This document shows positions 8,038-17,289 of a stretch of DNA of 64,000 nt, one piece after another. Within the stretch, counting starts at the first letter, position 1. Each line of letters opens with the position of its first letter. The notes under the pieces are model-generated. The model was not told the origin of the DNA, ran no database searches, and saw only the letters and a program-made list of their open reading frames with translations. This stretch comes from Anaerocolumna sp. AGMB13020 (GTDB taxonomy: Bacteria > Bacillota > Clostridia > Lachnospirales > Lachnospiraceae), in assembly GCF_033100115.1 (NCBI RefSeq), contig NZ_CP136910.1, positions 682,001-746,000 on the forward strand, in the 5' to 3' direction. The position numbers were made by a program, and so were the translations under genes.

Positions 8038-9261
8038 TTACTTATCACTATCAATGGCAAGAATCGTATGAAGCAGGACATTAGCTCCTTTTAAACAAGT
8101 CTCAACAGGCGTGTATTCTTCTTCACAATGGCTGTGTCCGCCAATACTTGGTACGAATATCATGGTAGTAGGAAGAACTTCCATTAGAAACTGTGCATCA
8201 TGACCGGGACCGCTGTACATGCGTTTTGTACTGTAATTCAGTTCCTTTGCCTTCTTTTCTACCAGATCAACAAATTCGGTACAAAAGGATACCGTATCTC
8301 TTGCCCATGCTTTTGTATATCCAGTCTGGCACTTCTCAACTTCTGCCGGAATAGCTTCAATAATTTTCAATACCTGTTGAATCACTTCCGGATCCTGATG
8401 TCTTGCATCCAGTGTAAACTTAACCAAATCCGGTATAATCGTATGTATATTAGGATGTGCTGATATCTTTCCGGTCGTATAAACCAGCTTTGAATCCAGC
8501 TTATCCAATTCTTCATGAAGATACTGAATGGTTTTCACTGCTGCATAAAGAGCATCCTTCCGATAAGGCATCGGTGTTGTTCCGGCATGGCCTGCCTGAC
8601 CGGTAAAGGAAAATTCATAATTAATCATTCCGCATACACCTTCTACCACACCAATATCAATGCCCTCCGCTTCCAGCACCGGTCCTTGTTCTATATGAAG
8701 TTCCAGTAGGGCAATACAGTTCGCCGGATCGATCCGATTTCTTACTTCGCCTTTGTACCCACTTGCATCCAGTGCTTCTTTGAAGGTAATTCCTTCTGAA
8801 TCTTTTGATGCAAGCATCTTTTCCTTATCAAATTTACCGGTTATAACCCCCGACGACATCATAGCAGGTTCAAAACGTGCGCCTTCCTCATTTGTCCAGA
8901 TAACGACCGTAATAGGATGTCGGTGAGGAATTCTTTCTGTCACAATGGTTTCTACTGCTTCCAAAGCAGTAAGTACCCCCAGAATGCCATCATAATTACC
9001 GCCCTGTCTTACAGAATCTGCATGGGAACCTGACATAATGGCCGGCAGCCCTTCTTCTCCGGGTAAAGTGGCATAAACATTTGCCATATCATCCGTAACC
9101 ACTTCCATACCAAGTGTCTTACATCTTTTCACGAATTCCCCTCTGGCAGCCAAAGCCTCCGGAGATAGAGAAAATCTGGTAATACCTCCTTTCCCCGTAT
9201 CACCAAAACCGGAAAAAGTCTTTATTTTATCCTCTAATCTCTCCAAACTGCAACTTACCAT
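8038..9261 (-). CDS. Zn-dependent amidohydrolase, probable beta-ureidopropionase (N-carbamoyl-beta-alanine hydrolase)
   Basis: M20-type metallohydrolase of the AmaB/HyuC/allantoate amidohydrolase family, about 407 residues. Metal-site motifs are clear: MSGSHADSVRQGGNYDGILG and WTNEEGARF, with LELHIEQGPVLE and GHSHCEEE further on. Members cleave the carbamoyl group from N-carbamoyl-beta-alanine, N-carbamoyl amino acids or allantoate. Because dihydropyrimidine dehydrogenase and dihydropyrimidinase are encoded in the same run, the ureidopropionase role is the most likely (inference). The ATG at 9261 follows GGAG; the open frame extends 10 codons upstream into the preceding gene. It is the last gene of the pyrimidine cluster. 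Confidence 0.88.
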   Translation of the reverse strand: MVSCSLERLEDKIKTFSGFGDTGKGGITRFSLSPEALAARGEFVKRCKTLGMEVVTDDMANVYATLPGEEGLPAIMSGSHADSVRQGGNYDGILGVLTALEAVETIVTERIPHRHPITVVIWTNEEGARFEPAMMSSGVITGKFDKEKMLASKDSEGITFKEALDASGYKGEVRNRIDPANCIALLELHIEQGPVLEAEGIDIGVVEGVCGMINYEFSFTGQAGHAGTTPMPYRKDALYAAVKTIQYLHEELDKLDSKLVYTTGKISAHPNIHTIIPDLVKFTLDARHQDPEVIQQVLKIIEAIPAEVEKCQTGYTKAWARDTVSFCTEFVDLVEKKAKELNYSTKRMYSGPGHDAQFLMEVLPTTMIFVPSIGGHSHCEEEYTPVETCLKGANVLLHTILAIDSDK

Positions 9262-9280
9262 ATATTCTCCTATCCGTGCC

Positions 9281-9694
9281 CTATGTCGCACTTACTTTCT
9301 GCTCCGGAATACGGCAGCAATTCTTTAACAGCTCCAACACCTCAAAGGAAGATACATAGAAGGACAATTCCCTGTTATTCTCTTCTCCTTCGATTATAAG
9401 TGAGAATTTAGCGTCCCAATCCTCCAGGTACATTAATTTGATTTCTTTTACGGCGATATTGATTTCACTGCATAACTTTTCAAATTCTTTTGTAATTTTT
9501 GCATATGCATACATTTTGCCATCCCAGGGTGCTTTAAAGGAAAGCTTTTGTAAAAAGGTATCTTTAAGGTCAATTTCAACACAAATTTCTGTAGCGGCCT
9601 TTTTCATATCAAAAGATTCCACAGTCCGAAAATGAGTTGGCGGTATCATCTTTAACAGCTCGATTTCCCTTTTATGAAAGCGCTCATTTGTCAC
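9281..9694 (-). CDS. Protein of unknown function inside the pyrimidine catabolism cluster
   Basis: 137 residues, predicted cytosolic, no recognised family. It is mixed alpha/beta in appearance with regularly spaced aromatic and acidic residues (KLSFKAPWDGKMYAYAKITKE; YLEDWDAKFSLIIEGEE) and ends in a Cys-Cys pair. The start is GTG, preceded by AGGGG at a good distance. It lies 15 bp after the aminotransferase and 19 bp before the hydrolase on the same strand, so it is co-translated with them. A role in pyrimidine catabolism is only an inference from position. Confidence 0.7.
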   Translation of the reverse strand: MTNERFHKREIELLKMIPPTHFRTVESFDMKKAATEICVEIDLKDTFLQKLSFKAPWDGKMYAYAKITKEFEKLCSEINIAVKEIKLMYLEDWDAKFSLIIEGEENNRELSFYVSSFEVLELLKNCCRIPEQKVSAT

Positions 9695-9709
9695 TGGATC
9701 ACCCCTTTT

Positions 9710-11032
9710 CTAAATTTCCATATCTACTTCTTTCAACACCTCATCTAATTTTACCAATTCTTCCGTTATTTGCTCTCCGGTAATAATCAGGGGTGGCGCT
9801 ATCAGTATCATATTTTCATGAGAGTAAGTCATAAATCCCTTGGCTGATAACCTTCCTATAATCCCTTTCATAACTCCAGCCGTATCCCTGCCATAAGGAA
9901 CCAGAGGTTCTTTCGTTTTTTTATCCTTTACCAGTTCCACAGCAGAAAATAATCCGATATATCTCACATCCCCTACACTGGCATGTTTCTCCTTCAGCCT
10001 CTCTAACTCTTTGGCAAGTATTTTACCGGCTTTATTTACATTGTCAAGAATTTCAGCATCATCATAGAACTTAAGGCAGGCAATACCTGCCGCACAGGCA
10101 AGCGGATGACCACTGTAAGTAAGACCGCAGGAAAGGAAGTTTTCCTCAAAATATTCAGCTATCTTCTTACTGACGGCAACACCTCCAAGCTGTATATAAC
10201 CGCAGGTCACACCTTTTGCAAAGGTCACAAGGTCCGGTTTGATGCCCCAATTCTCAAAGCCGAACATCTTTCCTGTTCTGCCAAAGCCGGCCATAACTTC
10301 ATCACAGATCAAGAGAATACCATACTCATCACATAATTGTCTGATTCCCTGCAAATAGCCTTTGGGAGGTATTATGATTCCATTGGAGCCGGTGATGGTT
10401 TCCAGTACAATTGCGGCAACACTGTTTTCTCCTTCGTATTGAATCTGCTCCCGCAGTTTGGCAATATAATACTCAGACGCTTCTTCTTCTGTGGTAAAAT
10501 GAATCTTTTCGCGATAAAGGTAGGGGTCAAAAAATTTCACAAAACCTGGGATTCCAGGTTCTAAAGGATATCTTCTTGGTTCACCGGTAAGGTTACCGGC
10601 ACCAAAGGTGGAACCGTGATAACTTCTGTATCTGGAAAAGACCTTATGCCTGCCGGTATATTGCCTCGCTATTTTTACGGCATTTTCATTGGCATCTGCT
10701 CCGCCGTTGGTAAAGAAGATCTTACCCATATTATCCGGCAGTCTCTCAATTAACATTTTAGCCAGTTCCGCCCTGGGTTCACTGGCGTAGCTTGGTGAAA
10801 TATAGCAATACTTTTCTGCCTGCGCTTTTATGGCTTCGACTATGTAACCGTTACCATGGCCTACATTGAGATTAACCAGCTGGGAGGACATATCGGTATA
10901 ACGATTCCCTTCATAATCCCACATATAGATTCCTTCACCCCTTTCAATGGGTATAGGCTTCAAACCTTTTTGTTTTGACCAGGATTGCAATACATATCCT
11001 GTTTGCTGTTCTTTGATTTCCTGTGAAGTCAT
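9710..11032 (-). CDS. Class III PLP-dependent aminotransferase, probable beta-alanine/aminoisobutyrate transaminase
   Basis: 440 residues. Class III aminotransferase features are all present: FFTNGGADANENAVKIAR, the PLP-binding aspartate in LLICDEVMAGFGRTG, the Schiff-base lysine in FAKGVTCGYIQLGG, and TYSGHPLACAAG. Omega-type members act on beta-alanine, GABA and similar amines. In this cluster it would take the beta-alanine (or 3-aminoisobutyrate) made by the hydrolase and convert it to malonic (or methylmalonic) semialdehyde; the specificity is inferred. A GGAGGGG ribosome site precedes the ATG. Confidence 0.88.
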   Translation of the reverse strand: MTSQEIKEQQTGYVLQSWSKQKGLKPIPIERGEGIYMWDYEGNRYTDMSSQLVNLNVGHGNGYIVEAIKAQAEKYCYISPSYASEPRAELAKMLIERLPDNMGKIFFTNGGADANENAVKIARQYTGRHKVFSRYRSYHGSTFGAGNLTGEPRRYPLEPGIPGFVKFFDPYLYREKIHFTTEEEASEYYIAKLREQIQYEGENSVAAIVLETITGSNGIIIPPKGYLQGIRQLCDEYGILLICDEVMAGFGRTGKMFGFENWGIKPDLVTFAKGVTCGYIQLGGVAVSKKIAEYFEENFLSCGLTYSGHPLACAAGIACLKFYDDAEILDNVNKAGKILAKELERLKEKHASVGDVRYIGLFSAVELVKDKKTKEPLVPYGRDTAGVMKGIIGRLSAKGFMTYSHENMILIAPPLIITGEQITEELVKLDEVLKEVDMEI

Positions 11033-11054
11033 GCTGACCCCTCCAATCCTTATG

Positions 11055-12215
11055 TTATTCTGCTGTTATTTTCTTAATATCAAAAGCCAGCCACAGCCTG
11101 GCGATATCTTCATAATCCATTTTCAGCCCAAAGATTTCTCTGATTGCTTTCATTTTGTAGTTAACGGTATTACGATGGACCTTCATTATCATCGATACCT
11201 TTTGAATACTCCCGTTATTCTCCAGATACACTTTTAAAGTATTTTCAAAATCAGTATTATGCAGCGAATCATATTCTCTGATCTCCCACAAGGTATCTGA
11301 CAGATAACGCTTTAACACACCTGTTTCTTCTACTGCATACAACAGCTTATAGATTCCGGTGTCCTGATATTTAACTGTTTCTTTCCGAAGCAGTTTTGCT
11401 GTTGAAATTGATGTCACTGCCTGCCGGTAACAAAAATGCAGCTCATTATATCCCATAACCGTATCAGAGATTCCAATAAACAGCTGTACTTCTTCTTCCG
11501 GAAACAATTCTTTTTCAATAAGCTTACCGTATCCCTCCATTTGAGACCAGTGTATGCCAGACGCAATGATGACCAGATAGTTTTCCTGATCGAAAATACA
11601 GATAGGTTTATCCACATACCGCAGCACACTTTGCAGCCCGAATTTCAGGTTATTCCACTCGTCCCCTAATATAAGCTTTTCATTTTTCACCGCCTGTATC
11701 AGCATCAGTGTGTATTCTCCCCTGTTATGGAAACCACCTTTCCCTAATGGCTGTACATAAGCATTCTTATTACCAGGCGTAAAGATCAGGTTACGAAAGG
11801 CAGAGGCCGTATCTGTTTCATGTTCTTCATTTTCTATGATACGGTGGCAAAAATCAAAGGTAACATCAATCAGATGAATTTCCCAGGGTACGGTAAATAA
11901 CGGAAAACCATTATCATCGCAGTATTGGGTAACTGTAGCGGGTATTTCTTTAATATAAGGCCCCACATTCAGAATCAGTCCTATTGCACCATGTTTTCTC
12001 AGGCTTTTCACAAATTCCACCAGCCAGCCGCTCCCCGCATGTGCAATACCAGTGGTCATTATTAATTCATTGCCGTGGAGAAACCCCGGAACTTCACTGT
12101 CTTCTACCATATGAACCCAGCGTACCAGACTTTTCATACCCTTTTGACCTGCCAGCAGCTTGATTTTATAATTTTTTTCTGTGTTTGCAAAAAGCCTAGC
12201 AAGTGTTACTGCCAT
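11055..12215 (-). CDS. PucR-family transcriptional regulator
   Basis: 386 residues. The N-terminal PucR domain is recognisable (TLARLFANTEKNYKIKLLAGQKGM, then VHMVEDSEVPGFLHGNELIMTTG). The C-terminus holds the PucR-type helix-turn-helix: LKVYLENNGSIQKVSMIMKVHRNTVNYKMKAIREIFG. The family senses purine or other nitrogen-source metabolites and is often encoded with the catabolic genes it controls. Here it lies between preA and the aminotransferase, so it probably regulates the pyrimidine cluster. GGTGAT precedes the ATG. Confidence 0.9.
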   Translation of the reverse strand: MAVTLARLFANTEKNYKIKLLAGQKGMKSLVRWVHMVEDSEVPGFLHGNELIMTTGIAHAGSGWLVEFVKSLRKHGAIGLILNVGPYIKEIPATVTQYCDDNGFPLFTVPWEIHLIDVTFDFCHRIIENEEHETDTASAFRNLIFTPGNKNAYVQPLGKGGFHNRGEYTLMLIQAVKNEKLILGDEWNNLKFGLQSVLRYVDKPICIFDQENYLVIIASGIHWSQMEGYGKLIEKELFPEEEVQLFIGISDTVMGYNELHFCYRQAVTSISTAKLLRKETVKYQDTGIYKLLYAVEETGVLKRYLSDTLWEIREYDSLHNTDFENTLKVYLENNGSIQKVSMIMKVHRNTVNYKMKAIREIFGLKMDYEDIARLWLAFDIKKITAE

Positions 12216-12262
12216 GATATCACCACAACTTTCCTTTCTTTAGCTGCCGTTGAATGAAAGAC

Positions 12263-13786
12263 CTATACCTGTACTGATTTTTTGGTGCTGTCAGGTTTAT
12301 TTACACGCCTTGACCTTTCAATTGCATTACAGGGACATACCAACAGACAGAGATGACAACCAACACAGTTTTTCGCAGACAGCATAGGTTTTCTCACGGT
12401 CTTATCAAAGCTTATTGCCTGATGCCCGGCATCCTGACAGGAGATGTAGCATCTGCCACATCCAACACATCTTGCTTTTTGAAAAACAGGATATTCCATG
12501 GTCTTTCTGTCAAGGGTGTCTGGGTTGACAATGCTCTCCAGCGCACTACCGCGTAATTCTGTCAGAGAACGGTAGCCTTTTCTCTTTAAGAAGCCACTCA
12601 GACCAGAAATCAGGTCATCGATGATGCGATAGCCATATTGCATCACAGCAGTGGTTATCTGAATATTTCCACAGCCCAAAGCTATGAACTCAGCTGCATC
12701 CTGCCAGGTCTCGATTCCTCCCATTCCACTGACTGGTACCCCCTTTAACTGCTCATGGCTTGCAATGTCATGAATAAATCGAAGTGCTATCGGTTTTACA
12801 GCTTTACCGGAATAACCGGAAATAGCTGATTTGCCGTTTATATGAGGCGGAGGTGCCATATTATCCAAATGGATGCCACTAATGCTCTTTAAGGTATTGA
12901 TCGCGGCAATCCCATCCGCGCCTCCCTCCATGGCTGCAAGGGCAGGCAGCTCCATATTTCCGAGATTAGGTGTCATCTTGGCAAGAATTGGCAGATGTGT
13001 ACCTTTTCTGGTATATTCCGTATACCTCTTTACCAATTCTGTATTCTGCCCCACATCAGAACCCAGACCCTGTGCAGACATATGAGGACAGGAAAAATTA
13101 CATTCGATAATATCGGCTCCAACCTCTGTAACTGCTCTGGCAAGCTCCGTCCATTCCTCCTCTGTCTGCCCCATTATAGAAGCTACGATTATTTTCTCAG
13201 GAAAATCCTGCTTTAGTCTTCTTATATACTCCAGGTTCTCCTTCAGACTGTGTTCTGCAATCTGCTCCAGATTGCGAAAGCCGATAAAAGGGGTACCCTC
13301 TTTTCTTGTTGCATCAAAACGCGGGGATACCTCCTCCGGTTGAAGAAAGCCTATGGTCTTGAATACGATTCCTCCCCATCCGGCTCTCAATGCTTTTGCG
13401 CACATTTCATAATTACTAGCGACGATAGAGGAGGACAGGAAAAATGGATTTTCACACTGAACTCCGCAGAATTCTATAGATAAATCACTTACTCCTGCAT
13501 CATCTGCTGCTGTCTCAGTTTCTGTAAACGAAACCATTTTTTGAATCTTAACAGGAACATCATAATGAATACAGGCTTTCTCACAGGCAGCATCACAGGA
13601 ACGGCAGGTTTCTGTTTTCACAGCCTTTAACCCGGCACTGAGATTTTCGAATCTGACCGATCTTACAAAATCCGAAGGCCTCAAACCTTCCCTGCAGGCA
13701 TCGGTACAGGGTGCCCCATGGCATAAAAGGCACTTGGCAGCTTCCTGTGCCAGAAAAAGCTCAGCGTATTTCTTGTCAGCAGACAT
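12263..13786 (-). CDS. preA: Dihydropyrimidine dehydrogenase, PreA type with an added DPD-like N-terminal iron-sulfur region
   Basis: 507 residues. It reduces uracil or thymine to the dihydro form, the first reductive step. About residues 90-430 form the FMN TIM barrel of the dihydroorotate dehydrogenase type (IVFKTIGF, NFSCPHMSAQGLG, GMGGIETWQDAAEF). The C-terminus has two ferredoxin motifs (CVGCGRCYISC and CVGCHLCLLVCPC). The first 75 residues have eight Cys: C19-C22-C27-C31 with the CX2CX4CX3C spacing of the DPD/PreT N-terminus, and C61, C64, C68, C72. The FAD/NAD(P)H domain that normally follows in PreT is absent, and no preT gene is present here. The ATG at 13786 has AGGTGG upstream; the longer GTG-initiated frame does not. 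Confidence 0.9.
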   Translation of the reverse strand: MSADKKYAELFLAQEAAKCLLCHGAPCTDACREGLRPSDFVRSVRFENLSAGLKAVKTETCRSCDAACEKACIHYDVPVKIQKMVSFTETETAADDAGVSDLSIEFCGVQCENPFFLSSSIVASNYEMCAKALRAGWGGIVFKTIGFLQPEEVSPRFDATRKEGTPFIGFRNLEQIAEHSLKENLEYIRRLKQDFPEKIIVASIMGQTEEEWTELARAVTEVGADIIECNFSCPHMSAQGLGSDVGQNTELVKRYTEYTRKGTHLPILAKMTPNLGNMELPALAAMEGGADGIAAINTLKSISGIHLDNMAPPPHINGKSAISGYSGKAVKPIALRFIHDIASHEQLKGVPVSGMGGIETWQDAAEFIALGCGNIQITTAVMQYGYRIIDDLISGLSGFLKRKGYRSLTELRGSALESIVNPDTLDRKTMEYPVFQKARCVGCGRCYISCQDAGHQAISFDKTVRKPMLSAKNCVGCHLCLLVCPCNAIERSRRVNKPDSTKKSVQV

Positions 13787-13842
13787 ATCAGCACCACCTT
13801 TCACACTTATATCTTTCACTTCACAGATTCGTAGCGGCTACT

Positions 13843-15198
13843 TCATTTTAAGCTGCGCTTGATAAATTTACCCCATCCGGCTTCACCTACAAATTCTCCA
13901 TTGTCAAACACCACTCTTCCTCTGGAGAAGGTCTTGATGGGATAACCTTTTAACTCAACCCCTTCCCAAATGGTATGGTCGTAATCAGAATGCATATTCT
14001 CACAGGTTATGGTAAAGTGCTTCTCCGGATCATAGATAACGATATCTGCGTCTTTTCCCGGTACCAGGAAGCCTTTCTCCCTGCAGCCAAATAGCTTCGC
14101 AGGGTTTTCACAGCAGAGTTCCACTGCCTTATGAAAAGATATCTTACCTGTATTGGCAGCCGACAGCATATACGGATACATATTTTCTATTGCCGCACAT
14201 CCATTGGGTATCTTGGTAAAGTCCTCTTTTCCCCAGTCCTTTTCATAGCTTTGGAAAGGGCAGTGATCGGTAGCAATGGTATCGATATCTCCCCGCTTGA
14301 TTGCCTCCCATAGAGCATCCTGGCTTTCCTGTCCTTTGATAGGCGGAGAGCATACAAAGTTTCTGCCGTCCTCTCTTTTATAGACTTCCTTGGTAAAATG
14401 CAGATAGTGGGGACAGGTTTCTGCATAAATCTGATAGCCTTCTTCCTTTGCTTTGGTAACCGCTGCTACTCCGTCTTTGTTGGCAAGATGTACGATATAC
14501 AAAGGTGCATTTAAGGATTTCGCCCATTCAATTGCACGTGTGTCCGCTTCTGCTTCTACAAATTCAGGCCTTGACAGGTAATGATACCAGGGACTGGTTT
14601 TTCCTTCTGATAAGAACCTTTGGATCAGCATATTGGAGATTTCTTTATTCTCTGCGTGAACACTGATCATCCCTCCGCAGGCTTTTGCCTTTTCGAGAAC
14701 CTGGTAGAATACTCCGTCACTGACCCCAAAATCATATACCATAAATACCTTAAAGCTTGGAACTCCGAAATTCACTGCTTCTTCCATGGAATCAAGCAGG
14801 TCACCGCTTACATCCTTCACACCAACATGAAAGGCATAGTCAACAGCTGCCTCAGGTGCACAAAGCGCAGCTCTTCTTTTAACGGTATCAACCATATTTT
14901 CCTTAAAATCCTGAAGAGCAAAGTCAAATACCGTCGTCGTCCCTCCGCAGGCTGCAGCTCTTGTACCGGCAAAATAACCGTCTGCCGAAAGGGTTCCGCC
15001 AAAAGGCATGGCAAGATGAGTGTGTACATCAATAGCTCCCGGCAGTACAAGTTTGCCTGCTGCATCAATTATCTCTGTATCCGCCTCTGCCGGAAGGTTC
15101 TTTCCAATAGCAGCAATTTTACCGTCTTTTATCAGAATGTCACTTTGATAGGTTTCTTTTGAATTAACAATAGTACCATTTTTTATTAGGTAACTCAT
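13843..15198 (-). CDS. hydA: Dihydropyrimidinase (hydantoinase)
   Basis: 451-residue cyclic amidohydrolase that opens dihydrouracil/dihydrothymine to the N-carbamoyl beta-amino acid. The binuclear metal site can be read: H59 and H61 in DVHTH, the carbamylated lysine K150 in GVPSFKVFMVYD, His in SVHAEN and in IVHLANKDG, and the catalytic Asp in IATDHCPFQ. Length matches the family. Start ATG at 15198 follows GAGAGG; an in-frame open stretch 21 codons upstream lacks a site. It precedes preA by 56 bp. A hairpin terminator separates it from the transporter genes upstream, suggesting it is expressed partly by readthrough or its own promoter. Confidence 0.94.
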   Translation of the reverse strand: MSYLIKNGTIVNSKETYQSDILIKDGKIAAIGKNLPAEADTEIIDAAGKLVLPGAIDVHTHLAMPFGGTLSADGYFAGTRAAACGGTTTVFDFALQDFKENMVDTVKRRAALCAPEAAVDYAFHVGVKDVSGDLLDSMEEAVNFGVPSFKVFMVYDFGVSDGVFYQVLEKAKACGGMISVHAENKEISNMLIQRFLSEGKTSPWYHYLSRPEFVEAEADTRAIEWAKSLNAPLYIVHLANKDGVAAVTKAKEEGYQIYAETCPHYLHFTKEVYKREDGRNFVCSPPIKGQESQDALWEAIKRGDIDTIATDHCPFQSYEKDWGKEDFTKIPNGCAAIENMYPYMLSAANTGKISFHKAVELCCENPAKLFGCREKGFLVPGKDADIVIYDPEKHFTITCENMHSDYDHTIWEGVELKGYPIKTFSRGRVVFDNGEFVGEAGWGKFIKRSLK

Positions 15199-15253
15199 TT
15201 CACTTACCTCTCCTTCCGCCGAACATATCGGCACAAAATTGACAAAAGTAGCA

Positions 15254-15292
15254 AAAGGCAATCACAGCCAGGTAATTACCGTGATTGCCTTT
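15254..15292 (-). terminator. Intra-cluster terminator between the transporter and hydA
   Basis: AAAGGCAATCAC (15254-15265) pairs perfectly with GTGATTGCCTTT (15281-15292); the loop contains the palindrome GGTAATTACC. On the minus strand the stem is followed by TTGCTACTTTTG. It would stop or reduce transcription running from the ABC genes into hydA, or act as a processing site. Confidence 0.65.
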
Positions 15293-15324
15293 GCTGTTTA
15301 AAATAAAATAGGAGCTGTCTTATA

Positions 15325-16428
15325 TTACTTGTTGTACTTATATACCAATACAAGACCCGATCTTTGATAGATCTGAGATACTTCAACAAGGTCCATTCCA
15401 CCGGCATTTGCTGCAATCAGGTTAGATACCCAGGTTACGCCAAAATCAACGGTACCGTTATTAACTGCTGTGGTTTCTCCGATATCACCGCCACCTGGTA
15501 CTATATTCACCTCCAGGCCGACTTCACTGTAATACCCTTTATCCAGTGCCACATAATAACCCATGAACTGTGCCTGAGGAAGCCATTTTAACTGTATGGA
15601 TACACTTGATTTTTCGGGTGTTCCGAACTTTCCGTCTCCGGAAGCATTGGCCGCCTCCCAATAAGAAGTATCCCTGATATTATCAAGTGTTATAGTCTGT
15701 AATTTATCTGCTGCTGCAGAGTCATCTAATTTGATATATTTTTTTGCAAGGTCCAGGGTCTGCTGCATTGCTGCATCCTCCATCTTCCCGTAATCCTTTA
15801 CACTTGTTCCTTTTGTATCAGTTTCCACCAGTTTTTTAACCTCTTCTGCCATATAGGACTGATGCTCACTGGATACACTGGAGCCATATTTAAATACGAT
15901 TTCTGCTGCTTCTTCCGGATTGGCACAGGCATATTCCCAGCCTTTTAAGGAGGCATATAAGAAAGCTTTTACGGTATTAGGATTAGCCTCTGCAAAAGCT
16001 CTGGTGGTAAATATATTATCCTCCAGCATAGCAACCCCTTCGTCATTCATATCGATATAACCTACGGAATCACCGTATTTATAGCCGCCTTCATAAGAGT
16101 TCCTGACAAGACCCAATTCGTTATAGGTCATGGCAGATGCAAGCAGGATGGAATCATCATCAAAGCCATCCATATCAAATGCCTGACTTAGATAAGTCGT
16201 AGGCTGTTCGTACTTTGAAAGTAATGCCTGAATTTCATATTCGTTACCAATACCCCAGTTGCCTACCTTGCCTTCTGTTGCTGCCTTTACTACGATGTCT
16301 TTTGCACTGGCTTCTTTGCTGAAATAAGCACCTGCTGATGAACTTTCTGAATCTCCTTTTGCGCTGCAGGCTGCAAGACTGAATACCATTACCAGAGAAA
16401 GAGCTGCTGTTAATAACCTTTTTTTCAT
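15325..16428 (-). CDS. NMT1/THI5-like ABC substrate-binding lipoprotein with permuted domain order
   Basis: 367 residues: signal peptide and lipobox (MVFSLAACSAKG). The sequence is that of an NMT1/THI5-like pyrimidine-binding protein but in the wrong order. The segment that normally forms the second half (GNWGIGNEYEIQALLSKYEQ, SAMTYNELGLV, DMNDEGVAMLEDNIF, KAFLYASLKGWEYA) comes first. The segment that normally starts the mature protein (VSIQLKWLPQAQFMGYYVALDKGYY, NNGTVDFGVTWVS, QIYQRSGLVLVYK) comes last and ends at the stop. This is what a circular permutation would look like. Its neighbours are the matching permeases and ATPase. The likely ligand is a pyrimidine base or nucleoside, inferred from context. 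Confidence 0.85.
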   Translation of the reverse strand: MKKRLLTAALSLVMVFSLAACSAKGDSESSSAGAYFSKEASAKDIVVKAATEGKVGNWGIGNEYEIQALLSKYEQPTTYLSQAFDMDGFDDDSILLASAMTYNELGLVRNSYEGGYKYGDSVGYIDMNDEGVAMLEDNIFTTRAFAEANPNTVKAFLYASLKGWEYACANPEEAAEIVFKYGSSVSSEHQSYMAEEVKKLVETDTKGTSVKDYGKMEDAAMQQTLDLAKKYIKLDDSAAADKLQTITLDNIRDTSYWEAANASGDGKFGTPEKSSVSIQLKWLPQAQFMGYYVALDKGYYSEVGLEVNIVPGGGDIGETTAVNNGTVDFGVTWVSNLIAANAGGMDLVEVSQIYQRSGLVLVYKYNK

Positions 16429-16488
16429 GATGTTTCCTCCTTATTTTGCTTCCTTATTCTTTTTATATAAGCCAAAGTCCGCCTTGAA

Positions 16489-17289
16489 TCACTTCCTGCG
16501 ATGCTTCAGCAAAATACCTTCAAAAACCATAAGAATCATATACATTAGGATTCCAATCAGACAGGCTACCGTAATATAAGCCCAGGCTGTGGAATATTGA
16601 GCTAATACGATATTCTCTCTTATCTGTCTGCCTACCCCTGTTATATATTCAGCGAAATATTCACTTACCAGCGCACTGATAACACAGGCTGGTACGCTAA
16701 CCCTCAGAGCAATAAATATATAAGGGATACTGTTTGGCAGCCTAAGCTTAACAAAAGTGGTAAGCTTATCAGCTGCATAAGTCTTCATTAAGTCTTCACT
16801 AAAGGGTTTCACTTCTGTCAGTCCTCTGTAGGCATTAATGCTCATTGCAGCTGTACAGATCACCATCACCACCAGAATTTTTGCAACCATGCTTCTTACG
16901 CTGGCATCCTTGCTTACATCCTTTGTCCAGTTCGTAATAACCGGAGCTAACGCAACGATAGGCACTGCGTTAAAGGCAGATACTACATTAAGTCCCCCTC
17001 CACCCCATCTTGGAAATATGGTTGCAAGGATTGCAACTGCATATCCCAGCAGAGAACCTGCTAAAAGCCCAAGAACCGCAACGATTAAGGTGGATTGAAT
17101 GTTTCCCGCTATCTTTGGAAGATTATCCAGAATGATATTTCCGATACGAGACGGCAAAGGTAATGTAAATTCATCGGTTCCAAGTAATTTATGTAGAACG
17201 CCGGTCTGCCACAAAGCAAAGATAAGTCCTCCAAAACTTAAGGGATATACAAAGGAAGTTAATGCTGCTTTTTTATTCTTTGTCTTCAT
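16489..17289 (-). CDS. ABC transporter permease (pyrimidine-type uptake system)
   Basis: 266 residues, about six membrane helices, of the SsuC/ThiX-like permease family. The cytoplasmic coupling loop is present as LMKTYAADKLTTFVKLRLPNSIPYIFIALR, a degenerate EAA motif. The start at 17289 follows AGAAGGA and overlaps the end of the preceding permease gene by 17 nt, which implies translational coupling. Two non-identical permeases in this operon suggest a heterodimeric channel. Confidence 0.88.
   Translation of the reverse strand: MKTKNKKAALTSFVYPLSFGGLIFALWQTGVLHKLLGTDEFTLPLPSRIGNIILDNLPKIAGNIQSTLIVAVLGLLAGSLLGYAVAILATIFPRWGGGGLNVVSAFNAVPIVALAPVITNWTKDVSKDASVRSMVAKILVVMVICTAAMSINAYRGLTEVKPFSEDLMKTYAADKLTTFVKLRLPNSIPYIFIALRVSVPACVISALVSEYFAEYITGVGRQIRENIVLAQYSTAWAYITVACLIGILMYMILMVFEGILLKHRRK

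Noticed and set aside
14131..15162. Plus-strand open frames opposite hydA
   Set aside because: They mirror the dihydropyrimidinase coding sequence and lack ribosome sites.
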